Positions 55,600 to 63,720 of a stretch of DNA of 64,000 bases are shown piece by piece; positions within the stretch are counted from its first letter, which is position 1, and the number at the start of each line of letters is the position of its first letter. This DNA comes from Pseudoduganella flava (GTDB lineage Bacteria > Pseudomonadota > Gammaproteobacteria > Burkholderiales > Burkholderiaceae_D), in assembly GCF_007830495.1 (NCBI RefSeq), contig NZ_VLKW01000005.1:62001-126000 (forward strand), written 5' to 3'. Position numbers and translations under genes: made by a program. The notes under the pieces are model-generated. The model was not told the DNA's origin. It saw nothing but the letters and a program-made list of their open reading frames with translations, and ran no database searches.

Positions 55600-57110
55600 G
55601 CCCGGCCATGAAGGTCGAGGCGCCCACGCTGCGGGCGGTGCGCATGCGCCTGCACGCGCAGCACCAGCCGATCGCGCTGATGCGCACCGACTGCCACGTG
55701 TGCCGTTCGGAAGGACTGTCGCCGCGCTCGCAGGTGCTCGTGATCGCCGGCGATCGCCAGGTCCAGGCGCTGCTGTACCAGATCGAGAGCGAGCTGCTGG
55801 CACCGGGGCAGGTGGCATTGTCCGAGGCGGCGTGGGATGAACTGGGGATTGCCGACGGCGACCCCGTGCTGGTGCGCCACACCCCCGTGCTCGAATCGCT
55901 GTCCGGCGTGCGCCGGCGCATGTATGGGCAGCGGCTGGCGCAGGCCGACATGGCGGCGATCGTGCGCGACGTGGCCAAGGGCCGCTACACGGACGTGCAC
56001 CTGGCCGCCTTCCTGACCGCCACGGCCGCGCTGCCGCTGGACGCCGCGGAGACGATCCACCTGACGGGCGCGATGGTCGACGTGGGCGAGCGGCTGCGCT
56101 GGCGCGCGCCGGTCGTCGTCGACAAGCATTGCGTCGGCGGCCTGCCGGGCAATCGCACCACGCCGCTCGTCGTGGCCATCGCCGCCGCCAACGGTCTCGT
56201 GATGCCGAAGACGTCGTCACGCGCGATCACGTCGCCGGCCGGCACGGCGGACACGATGGAGACGCTCGCTCCCGTCGAACTGGACATGGACACCTTGCGC
56301 CGCGTCGTCGATGCCGAAGGAGGCTGCGTGGCGTGGGGCGGGGCGATGCACCTGAGCCCCGCCGACGAGATCTTCGTGCGCATCGAGCGCGAGCTCGATA
56401 TCGACACGGAAGGCCAGCTGATCGCATCGGTGCTGTCGAAGAAGATCGCCGCGGGTGCGACCCACGTCGTGATCGACATTCCCGTCGGCCCGACCGCGAA
56501 AGTGCGCAGCGACGCCGACGCACGGCAGCTGGCGCAGCGGCTGCAGGACACCGGGGCGCACTTCGGCCTCGCGGTGCGCTGCCTGCTGACCGACGGCACC
56601 CAGCCGGTCGGGCGCGGTATCGGGCCGGCGCTGGAAGCGCGCGACGTGCTGGCGGTGTTGCGCAACGAACCGGACGCGCCGCCCGACCTGCGCGCACGTG
56701 CCGCGCTGGTGGCCGGCGCCGTGCTGGAGCTGGGCGGTGCCGCCGCGCCGGGCACCGGTACCGAACTCGCGCTGGCGACGCTCGCCCGCGGCCACGCATG
56801 GGACAAGTTCCAGCGGATCTGCGCCGCGCAAGGCGGTATGCGCGAGCCGCCAGTTGCCGCCTACGTCGAACCGCTGCTGGCGCGCCGCGCCGGGCGCGTG
56901 ATCGGCATCGACAATCGCAAGCTGGCGCGCCTGGCCAAGCTGGCCGGCGCGCCGGAAAGCCGCGCGGCCGGCGTATTGCTGCGCGCGCCGCTGGGCAGCG
57001 CCGTCGAACGGGGCGAACCGGTATTGCTGGTGCACGCGGAGACGCCGGGCGAGCTGGCGTATGCGCTCGATTACGCGCGCACGGTGGAGGATGTTGTCGT
57101 CATCGGCTAA
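55596..57110 (+). CDS. AMP phosphorylase-like (thymidine phosphorylase family)
   Basis: A 504-residue member of the nucleoside phosphorylase II fold with an extra N-terminal domain (about 1-90), as in archaeal AMP phosphorylases. The sequence VVDKHCVGGLPGNRTTP (174-190) and KTSSRAITSPAGTADTME (205-222) have the SSRAITS and GTAD pattern of AMP phosphorylase; thymidine phosphorylase has SGRGLGHTGGTxD here. The expected reaction is NMP plus phosphate to base plus ribose 1,5-bisphosphate. GTG 55596 overlaps the RNase stop. No ribose-1,5-bisphosphate isomerase or RuBisCO gene is in the window. Confidence 0.85.
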   Translation: MSPAMKVEAPTLRAVRMRLHAQHQPIALMRTDCHVCRSEGLSPRSQVLVIAGDRQVQALLYQIESELLAPGQVALSEAAWDELGIADGDPVLVRHTPVLESLSGVRRRMYGQRLAQADMAAIVRDVAKGRYTDVHLAAFLTATAALPLDAAETIHLTGAMVDVGERLRWRAPVVVDKHCVGGLPGNRTTPLVVAIAAANGLVMPKTSSRAITSPAGTADTMETLAPVELDMDTLRRVVDAEGGCVAWGGAMHLSPADEIFVRIERELDIDTEGQLIASVLSKKIAAGATHVVIDIPVGPTAKVRSDADARQLAQRLQDTGAHFGLAVRCLLTDGTQPVGRGIGPALEARDVLAVLRNEPDAPPDLRARAALVAGAVLELGGAAAPGTGTELALATLARGHAWDKFQRICAAQGGMREPPVAAYVEPLLARRAGRVIGIDNRKLARLAKLAGAPESRAAGVLLRAPLGSAVERGEPVLLVHAETPGELAYALDYARTVEDVVVIG

Positions 57111-57165
57111 GACGCTGTTCGCCGAACAGCGCCCAGGCTGACGGCCGCGCCATGGCCGGCCGCGA

Positions 57166-59136
57166 TCAGGCGCGCGGACGCTGCTTGTGGAACACCAGCG
57201 GGCTGTAAGGCACGTTGGATGGCGGCAGCGAGTTCAGGATGCCCGGCTTCATCGCGCCTACCACGTGCATCTCGCACGGCTTGCAATCGAAGCGCAGCGT
57301 GTAGCGCTCGTTGCCGGAGACGAGCGTCATCGGCTCGGCCTTCACCTGGCCCTGCACCCCTTGCACGCCCTTGGCCTGTTTCGGGCACAGGTTGAACGAG
57401 AAGCGCAGGCAGTGCTTGGTGATCATCAGCGACACTTCGCCCGGTTCCTCGTGCGCCTCGTACGCGGCGTCGATCATCTGCACGCCGTGCTTGTGGTAGA
57501 ACGCGCGCGCCTTGTCGTTGTAGACGTTGGCGAGGTAGGACAGCTGCGTGTCGGGGTAGACGGCCGGCGGTTCAGCCGGGGCCTTGCGCTCCGGACGCAG
57601 CCACGCGGCCAGGCGGGTCGCCTCGTGGGCGGCGATCGCGTCGCGGCGCAGCGCGTTGATCGCACCGGCCGGCACGAACCACGGCTGTGTCAGCGCCAGC
57701 GTGACGTCGCGCGCCTCGAACATCGTGTTGCCCAGTTTCGCCAGGCTGGTGCGCAGCGCCGCTTCGGCCTGCGCCGCTTGCTGGGCGGGCTGCAGGGGCA
57801 GGGCGGCGTGCGTGCTGCTGACGATGCCGTCCTCGTCGATCAGCGACAGGGTCAGGCCCTCGGCGTCGTCCGTCAGCGTGATGTCCAGCGCCACCTTGCG
57901 TTCCGACGATTTCTTCGTCAGCGCCGCTTCCCAATGGTGGTCGCGGTTGCGGTGGATCTCCGTGCCGACCTTCAGCGCGACGAGGCTGGCCATCGGTTCG
58001 TTCGGGAACACGCGCCAGCGCTGGCCTTGATTGTCCTCGCCCAGCTTCTCGACCTTGTTGGCCTGGATGCCGGCGCTCGCGCGCTTGTTCATGTAATTGA
58101 GGCCGTCGCCGTTGGCCATCGGCGCATCGGTGAGCAGGTCGAAATGGTCGGTGGCCAGGCGCGTGACCGTGCCGAGTTTCACGCCCAGGTATTTCGGCGA
58201 ATCGAACGCGCCGATGTCGTCCTGGCGGCCGCCGGCGAAGTAATCCGTGTGGCCGCGGTTGAAGTTCTTGTCGACGTCCGGCGTGAACAGCACTTTCGTG
58301 CGGCCGCTCGATGCGCGCGCGAATTCGGGGCGGCGCTCCAGGATCTCGTCGAGCAGCAGGCGGTAGTGGGCCGTGATGTTCTTCACATAGCCCATGTCCT
58401 TGTAGCGGCCCTCGATCTTGAACGAGCGGATGCCCGCGTCGACGAGCGCTTCCAGGTTGCGGCTCTGGTCGTTGTCCTTCATCGACAGCAGGTGCTTGTC
58501 GTAGGCCACCACGCGGCCCTGGCCATCCGTCAGCGTGTACGGCAGGCGGCACGCCTGCGAGCAGTCGCCCCGGTTCGCGCTGCGGCCCGTGTCGGCATGC
58601 GAGATGTAGCACTGGCCGGAAAACGCCACGCACAGCGCGCCGTGGATGAAGTATTCCAACGGCGTGTCGACTTCCGCGCGGATCTTCTTGATCTGCTCGA
58701 TCGTCAGCTCGCGCGCCAGCACCAGTTGCGAGAAGCCGACGTCGCCGAGGAACTTCGCCTTCTCCACCGTGCGGATGTCGCACTGTGTGCTGGCGTGCAG
58801 CTGGATCGGCGGCAGGTCCAGTTCCAGCAGGCCCATGTCCTGGATGATCAACGCATCGACGCCCGCTTCGTACAGCTGCCAGATCTGCTTGCGGGCCAGG
58901 TCCAGCTCCGCGTCATGCATGATCGTGTTCATCGTCACGAAGATGCGCGCCCGGTAGCTGTGGGCGAATTCGACGAGCGCGGCGATGTCTTCCAGCGGAT
59001 TGCTGGCGTTGTGGCGGGCGCCGAACGCGGGCCCGCCGATGTAGACGGCATCCGCTCCATGCAGGATGGCTTCCCGGCCGATCTCGGCGGTCTTGGCGGG
59101 GGACAGCAGTTCGAGCTGATGGTCGAGAAGGGACAT
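57166..59136 (-). CDS. rlhA: 23S rRNA C2501 hydroxylation protein, U32 family
   Basis: A 656-residue U32-family protein matching E. coli RlhA (YdcP), which hydroxylates C2501 of 23S rRNA with prephenate-derived input. LLSPAKTAEIGREAILHGADAVYIGGP (quoted in part) opens the TIM barrel. The cluster-ligand cysteines are in GALCVAFSGQCYIS and GDCSQACRLPY. The C-terminal DUF3656-type region ends near KHCLRFSFNLCPKQ. ATG 59136 has TCAGGATCCGCC ahead. It converges on the phosphorylase gene with a 55-base gap. Confidence 0.9.
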   Translation of the reverse strand: MSLLDHQLELLSPAKTAEIGREAILHGADAVYIGGPAFGARHNASNPLEDIAALVEFAHSYRARIFVTMNTIMHDAELDLARKQIWQLYEAGVDALIIQDMGLLELDLPPIQLHASTQCDIRTVEKAKFLGDVGFSQLVLARELTIEQIKKIRAEVDTPLEYFIHGALCVAFSGQCYISHADTGRSANRGDCSQACRLPYTLTDGQGRVVAYDKHLLSMKDNDQSRNLEALVDAGIRSFKIEGRYKDMGYVKNITAHYRLLLDEILERRPEFARASSGRTKVLFTPDVDKNFNRGHTDYFAGGRQDDIGAFDSPKYLGVKLGTVTRLATDHFDLLTDAPMANGDGLNYMNKRASAGIQANKVEKLGEDNQGQRWRVFPNEPMASLVALKVGTEIHRNRDHHWEAALTKKSSERKVALDITLTDDAEGLTLSLIDEDGIVSSTHAALPLQPAQQAAQAEAALRTSLAKLGNTMFEARDVTLALTQPWFVPAGAINALRRDAIAAHEATRLAAWLRPERKAPAEPPAVYPDTQLSYLANVYNDKARAFYHKHGVQMIDAAYEAHEEPGEVSLMITKHCLRFSFNLCPKQAKGVQGVQGQVKAEPMTLVSGNERYTLRFDCKPCEMHVVGAMKPGILNSLPPSNVPYSPLVFHKQRPRA

Positions 59137-59206
59137 GGCGGATCCTGAAAGACGAAGGCGAAGATTATAGCGCCGCCCACCCGCGCTGTCATCGCGCCAC
59201 GGGCCA

Positions 59207-59235
59207 TTGACGGCGTAGGACGATTGTCCTATTCT
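59207..59235 (+). promoter_or_regulatory. Promoter with overlapping TetR-type operator
   Basis: TTGACG (59207-59212) and TATTCT (59230-59235) are spaced by 17 bases, a good sigma-70 promoter for the TetR gene. Between them lies TAGGAC-gatt-GTCCTA (59216-59231), a perfect 6-4-6 inverted repeat covering the spacer and the start of the -10. Binding there would block transcription, giving autorepression. The form recalls the NemR-type TAGACC-N4-GGTCTA box. Confidence 0.65.
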
Positions 59236-59265
59236 GCCGTGTATTGCATGAAACACCACGCACAC

Positions 59266-59862
59266 ATGGCACGGCAAGACACCACAAGGGAGCAAATCGT
59301 CGCGGCGGCCGACCGGCTGTTCTATGAGCAGGGGTTCGACCACACGTCGTTTGCCCATATCGCCGACGCGGTCGGCATCTCGCGCGGCAATTTCTACTAC
59401 CACTTCCGTGCCAAGGACGAGATCCTGGCGGCCGTCATCGACCTGCGCCTGGCGCGCACCCGGCAGATGCTCGACGACTGGCAAGCGCAGGGCGCCGACC
59501 CGGCGGCACGCATCCGCAGCTTCTTCCACATGCTGGTCGCCAACCGCGCCGCCATTGCGATGCACGGCTGCCCCGTGGGCACGCTGTGCAACGAGCTCGC
59601 CAAGCTGGACCACCCGTCGCACGGCGCGGCGGCGGCGCTGTTCACGCTGTTCCGCACCTGGCTGCACGGCCAATTCGTCGATGCCGGATTCGCCGCCGCG
59701 GAGGCCGACCGGCACGCGCTGCACGCGCTCGTACTCAGCCAGGGCATCGCGACGCTGGCCAGCGCGCTGCGCGACGAGCGGACGCTCCGGCACGAAGTGC
59801 GGCTGGCCGAGGAGTGGCTGGCGGGGTGCCTGGGCCGTGGCGCCCAATCCGATCACCATTGA
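59266..59862 (+). CDS. TetR family repressor
   Basis: A 198-residue regulator. The helix-turn-helix is at about 28-47 (TSFAHIADAVGISRGNFYYHF), here given as the usual TSFAHIA and GNFYYHF ends. The ligand domain has CPVGTLCNELAKLDH, with two cysteines (CPVGTLC) that could sense electrophiles or oxidants. ATG 59266 (MARQDTTRE) is preferred; an in-frame ATG at 59248 is possible. The operator lies 35-50 bases upstream. The YciI gene is 22 bases downstream in the same unit. Divergent from rlhA. Confidence 0.9.
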   Translation: MARQDTTREQIVAAADRLFYEQGFDHTSFAHIADAVGISRGNFYYHFRAKDEILAAVIDLRLARTRQMLDDWQAQGADPAARIRSFFHMLVANRAAIAMHGCPVGTLCNELAKLDHPSHGAAAALFTLFRTWLHGQFVDAGFAAAEADRHALHALVLSQGIATLASALRDERTLRHEVRLAEEWLAGCLGRGAQSDHH

Positions 59863-59884
59863 TGTTCCCACCAAGGAGGAGTGC

Positions 59885-60172
59885 ATGTACGTCGTCATGT
59901 TGAAGTTCGCCGATAACCGCGGCCAGGCGCCGCAACACATGGATGGCCACAAGGCGTGGCTGAAACGCGGGTTCGACGATGGCGTGTTCCTCGTCGCCGG
60001 CAGCCTCGGCGAAGGTACGGGCGGGGCGGTGCTGGCCCACAACACGTCGCTGGCCGACCTGCAGGCGCGCGTGGACGCCGACCCGTTCGTAGCCGAACGC
60101 GTCGTGACGGCGGAAATCGTCGGCATCGCGCCGTCGCGCGTCGACCAGCGGCTGGACTTCCTGATGCAATAA
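59885..60172 (+). CDS. YciI-like protein
   Basis: A 95-residue protein of the YciI/muconolactone-isomerase-like fold. Strand one is MYVVMLKFADNR, then HKAWLKRGFDDGVFLVAGSL with the conserved His, and the conserved Asp in DADPFV. Such proteins are small dimeric barrels with possible lyase or dehydrochlorinase-like activity; the real substrate is unknown. ATG 59885 follows AAGGAGGAGTGC, a near-perfect binding site. Expected to be regulated by the TetR protein. Confidence 0.85.
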   Translation: MYVVMLKFADNRGQAPQHMDGHKAWLKRGFDDGVFLVAGSLGEGTGGAVLAHNTSLADLQARVDADPFVAERVVTAEIVGIAPSRVDQRLDFLMQ

Positions 60173-60277
60173 CACCACAACCTCCGCGCCAGTCATCAGT
60201 GGTAGCGTATAACGCCATGATATAGACGAGGCTACTTCTACCATCGTGCGCACCCTGCAGGTAGCGTACATCCCTGC

Positions 60278-60307
60278 CGGGCCGATACCGGAATCCGTAT
60301 CGGCCCG
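60278..60307. other. Strong hairpin in the receptor upstream region
   Basis: CGGGCCGATAC and GTATCGGCCCG pair perfectly around the eight-base loop CGGAATCC. There is no T tract on either strand, so it may be a transcript-end structure after YciI, aided by Rho, or a protein site. Confidence 0.5.
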
Positions 60308-60443
60308 CGTCAAAAAGTCATTAGCGTTCGCATAACTCGTCCTTTAGATTCAGCCGAACGCACTTTGTTCGCTGGGCGGCGCCCGCCCGCCGTCCGGTTC
60401 CCTTTCATTCGTCGCCACCACAGGAGGTCACCCACATACTGAT

Positions 60444-60459
60444 TTGGTACCGGTACCAA
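60444..60459. promoter_or_regulatory. LacI-type operator palindrome
   Basis: TTGGTACC joined to GGTACCAA, a perfect 16-base palindrome with a central CG. This is the typical form of LacI/GalR-family operators controlling carbohydrate TonB-dependent receptors. It is 63 bases before the receptor ATG. No lacI-type gene is in the window. Confidence 0.6.
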
Positions 60460-60522
60460 TGCGCAGTCACATTGCAGATCCATCCACATCGACATAACAA
60501 CGATACATATGGAGGAGACATC

Positions 60523-63500
60523 ATGGAGACATTGCATCACAAGGTCATCGCCGCCGCGGTCGCGCAGATCGCATTGCTGTCCACGTCCGCGTGGGCCCAA
60601 CAAGCTCCCGCCACCGGAACTCCCGCCGCTATTGGCGACAAAGTCATCCCCACCGTCACCGTCAGCGGGTACCGCAGCTCGCTGGGCCTGGCCGCCGCCG
60701 AGAAGCGCGACAACATTGGCCTGACGGACACAGTGTTCTCCGAGGACATGGGCAAATTCCCCGACCCGAACATCGCCGACGCGCTGTCGCGCGTGCCCGG
60801 CGTGCAGGTCACGCGCGCCTCGATCGATGGTGAAGGGATGAACATCTCGATCCGCGGCATGGGCCCCGCGTTCACGCGGGTGCTGCTGAACGGTGCGCCG
60901 ATGGCGTCCGCCTCCGCCGGCAGCTGGGGCGGCAACATCAGTGCGAACCGTGAAGTGGACATGGATTTCCTGCCTTCGGAGCTGTTCCGTAGCGCCACCG
61001 TGTACAAGAGCCAGCAGGCCAGCGTGATCGAAGGCGGCATCGCCGGCACCGTCAATATGCGCAGCGTCCGGCCATTCGACAAGCGCGGCCTGCGCTCCGC
61101 GTTCACGCTGTCGGGCAACTACCGGGACCAGGACGGCAAGTGGGGCGCGACGGGTTCGGGCCTGATCAGCAACACGTGGACCAGCAGCCGCTTCGGCAAG
61201 TTCGGCATCCTGGCCGGCATCGCGTTCGGCGACACGAAATACAAGACGGATGCGTTCCAGACGGTGGACATGCGCAACTTCCAGCTGAAGCCGAACCAGG
61301 CCAACGCGTCCGACCGGCCGAACAGCACCGGCGGCGGGTCGCAATCGACGCCGGACACGGTGCCCACCGGCCTGCCCCTGGCCCAGTTGCCGGACTACGC
61401 CAGGCCGCTCCTCGTGCCGGGTGCGCCGATCGACCGGGCGCTGCTGCTGGCACTGAATCCGGGCGCGACGATCCAGCAGATCGACAACGGCCTGATGGGG
61501 CGACTGGGCCGCCACATCGTCTACGAGGGCGAGCGCAAGCGGGCGGGCGAAGTGATCAGCATCCAGTGGCAGCCGAACGACCAGTGGGACCTGTACTTCG
61601 ATACGCTGTTCGCGCAGAAGCAGAACGAGATGCTGTCCGAAGGGATGAACGTGGGCACGCGGGCCAACACGCCGATCCCGATCGGCCTGGAATTCGACCG
61701 CAGCGACTGTACGATCGGATGCGTGATCACGAAAGGCGTGTTCGCCAACACGTTCTGGGCACTGGAATTCCGGCCGATGAAGGAAAAGACGCGCTTTCGC
61801 AGCTTCAATCCCGGCTTCGAATGGCGCCCGGCCGACAACTGGACCATCGACGGCCACGTGAATTACACGAAAAGCACGTTCTATCGCGACATGCCGACGG
61901 TGCTGCTGGCCACGCCGTCGGCCAACTCCGTGATCAGCTACGACAACACGGCGCCGGGCCGCACGCCCACGTACACGGGCAACCTCGACATCAACAACCC
62001 CGCCAACTTCGGCTGGTACCAGGGCGGCCAGGGTCTCTCGGGCCTGCGCATGGACCTGTACGAACGCACCAACACGACGAAGGGTACGCGCCTGAACGTC
62101 AACTGGGGCGACAGCGACTTCGCGCTGAAGGTGGGCGGCGCCTACGACGACATCGAGCGGCGCTACCGCGGCTACAGCGTGGCGGACGCGTGGATGAACG
62201 TCGCCTGCGGCAACCACATCAATACCCGGCTGTTCGGGCCGAACACGCAGTTGCGCACCTGCGACGGGCGCAACGCGCCGGGGCCGGTGACGGATGCGGC
62301 CACCGCCTATCCCGGCTACGGCACCGGATATTCGGCGGGCCAGGGGCCGCTGGCCTACCTGGGCTCGGTGGTGCCGAACGCCGCGGTGCCGAACTACGCG
62401 CATGCCAGCAACCACGGCTTCATCACGGTGGACTGGGACAAGTTTGCGCGCGACACGGATTACCAGTACTTCCGCGATAACATCTACAAGGGCTTCAACA
62501 GCGGCAGCGGCGGCTATATCCGCGAGGCGGTTGCGGCGCTGTACGCGGAGGTGAACGGCCGCACGCAGCTGTTCGGCCGCACGTTGCGCTACAACGCCGG
62601 CGTGCGCCACGCCCGCACCAGGCAGACGATCGGCGACCTGACGTCGGCCGCCGACCCGCGCAATGCGAGCTTGCAGAACGGCGGCTTGTACCCGAACGTG
62701 GCCGAGTGGGCGTACGAGACGACGCGCTACAGCAATACGCTGCCGTCCGCGACGGTGGCCTACAACCTGACGCCGGCGCTGATCGCCCGGGTGTCGGGTT
62801 CGAAGTCGCTGACCCGCGCCAATCCCGCCGATTTGCGCCAGACCCGGCTGACGATCGGCGACCAGGGCGCGCGGCAGGGCAACCTGACGAACCCGAACCT
62901 GAAGCCGTTCGCGGCGAACAACCTGGACGTCGGGCTCGAGTACTACTTCACGCGCGAGGCGTACATCGCGGGCAGTGCGTTCGCGAAGGACATCACGAGC
63001 CGGCCCGGCCAGCACATCCTCAGCTACACGCTGGCGCAGCTGGACCAGATGTTCGGCACGGTGGGACTGACGGACGCGCAGCAGCAGGCCGTCAATGCCA
63101 GCGGCGGCCGCGACAAGCACCTCGTCGAGGTCACGGCGCCGTACAACATCGACAGCAAGCTGAAGGTGCGCGGCGTGGAGCTGACGTGGCAGCAGCCGCT
63201 GGACATGCTGCCCGTGAAGGGTTTCGGCTTTACCGGCAACTTCACGTACACGAAGCAGACCGACGAGGCGCCGAACGCGCCGCCCGTCGGCGGCGTGCCG
63301 CCGCGTACCAACAACTTCACGCTGTACTACGAGCGCAACGGCATCAATGCGCGCGTGTCGCGGCAGTACACGGCTTCGCACGTCGTCAACACGAGCACGG
63401 GCTTGAACGTGCCGGGCGGCGCGTACGCGTACACCAGCGAACGCACGCAGGTGGACGTGTCGGTCGGCGTGAACCTGCAGCGGCTGTTCAACTTCGCGTA

Positions 63501-63636
63501 CAACACGGACCTGACGCTGTCGGTATGGAACGTGAACGATGCGATCAGCCGCACCTACACGCAGTTCTCGAACGCGATCTTCGACGAGTACAAGCCGGGC
63601 CGCAGCTACACGATGTCGCTGCGCACGGCCTTCTGA
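60523..63636 (+). CDS. TonB-dependent receptor, carbohydrate-type
   Basis: A 1037-residue outer-membrane receptor. The signal peptide is about 1-26 (ending AWAQ). A TonB-box-like TVTVSGYR precedes the plug (about 60-190), with KFPDPNIADALSRVPGVQVTR and IRGMGPAFTRVLLNG. The 22-strand barrel ends in a terminal Phe (LRTAF). Size and plug type match the large Caulobacter/Xanthomonas receptors for glycans. ATG 60523 follows TATGGAGGAGACATC. The LacI-type operator upstream supports induction by a sugar. The ligand is unknown. Confidence 0.92.
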   Translation: METLHHKVIAAAVAQIALLSTSAWAQQAPATGTPAAIGDKVIPTVTVSGYRSSLGLAAAEKRDNIGLTDTVFSEDMGKFPDPNIADALSRVPGVQVTRASIDGEGMNISIRGMGPAFTRVLLNGAPMASASAGSWGGNISANREVDMDFLPSELFRSATVYKSQQASVIEGGIAGTVNMRSVRPFDKRGLRSAFTLSGNYRDQDGKWGATGSGLISNTWTSSRFGKFGILAGIAFGDTKYKTDAFQTVDMRNFQLKPNQANASDRPNSTGGGSQSTPDTVPTGLPLAQLPDYARPLLVPGAPIDRALLLALNPGATIQQIDNGLMGRLGRHIVYEGERKRAGEVISIQWQPNDQWDLYFDTLFAQKQNEMLSEGMNVGTRANTPIPIGLEFDRSDCTIGCVITKGVFANTFWALEFRPMKEKTRFRSFNPGFEWRPADNWTIDGHVNYTKSTFYRDMPTVLLATPSANSVISYDNTAPGRTPTYTGNLDINNPANFGWYQGGQGLSGLRMDLYERTNTTKGTRLNVNWGDSDFALKVGGAYDDIERRYRGYSVADAWMNVACGNHINTRLFGPNTQLRTCDGRNAPGPVTDAATAYPGYGTGYSAGQGPLAYLGSVVPNAAVPNYAHASNHGFITVDWDKFARDTDYQYFRDNIYKGFNSGSGGYIREAVAALYAEVNGRTQLFGRTLRYNAGVRHARTRQTIGDLTSAADPRNASLQNGGLYPNVAEWAYETTRYSNTLPSATVAYNLTPALIARVSGSKSLTRANPADLRQTRLTIGDQGARQGNLTNPNLKPFAANNLDVGLEYYFTREAYIAGSAFAKDITSRPGQHILSYTLAQLDQMFGTVGLTDAQQQAVNASGGRDKHLVEVTAPYNIDSKLKVRGVELTWQQPLDMLPVKGFGFTGNFTYTKQTDEAPNAPPVGGVPPRTNNFTLYYERNGINARVSRQYTASHVVNTSTGLNVPGGAYAYTSERTQVDVSVGVNLQRLFNFAYNTDLTLSVWNVNDAISRTYTQFSNAIFDEYKPGRSYTMSLRTAF

Positions 63637-63650
63637 CGGAGAGGGAGGGG

Positions 63651-63680
63651 TGCACCGGGCCCAGTTTGGCGCCCGGTGCA
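63651..63680. terminator. Hairpin between convergent genes
   Basis: TGCACCGGGC and GCCCGGTGCA, a perfect ten-base stem with a ten-base loop, 15 bases after the receptor stop and 30 bases from the DUF1111 stop. No T run follows, so termination would be weak or Rho-assisted in both directions. Confidence 0.5.
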
Positions 63681-63681
63681 A

Positions 63682-63720
63682 GGGTTACAGCGAAGGGTTA
63701 CAGCGGAGGATTACAGCGAC
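63682..63720. repeat. Three tandem 13-base repeats over a stop codon
   Basis: GGGTTACAGCGAA, GGGTTACAGCGGA and GGATTACAGCGAC follow head to tail. Each holds TTACAGCG, which on the minus strand reads CGCTGTAA, that is Ser-Leu(part)-stop of the DUF1111 gene. The end of the gene has thus been copied twice beyond its own stop. Confidence 0.75.

Larger units (their letters stand above)
60173..60522. other. 350-base region upstream of the TonB-dependent receptor
   Basis: No convincing gene. It holds a perfect 11-base-stem hairpin (60278-60307), a LacI-type palindrome (60444-60459) and the receptor's binding site GGAGGAGA (60511-60518). No T run follows the hairpin. Confidence 0.6.

Noticed and set aside
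55596..57110. Ordinary thymidine phosphorylase deoA
   Set aside because: The extra N-terminal domain and the SSRAITS...GTAD motif fit AMP phosphorylase, and no deoxyribonucleoside genes are adjacent.
60310..63681. A minus-strand open frame of over 1100 codons opposite the TonB-dependent receptor
   Set aside because: Arg/Val/His-rich antisense translation without motifs or a binding site; the plus strand has a full receptor.
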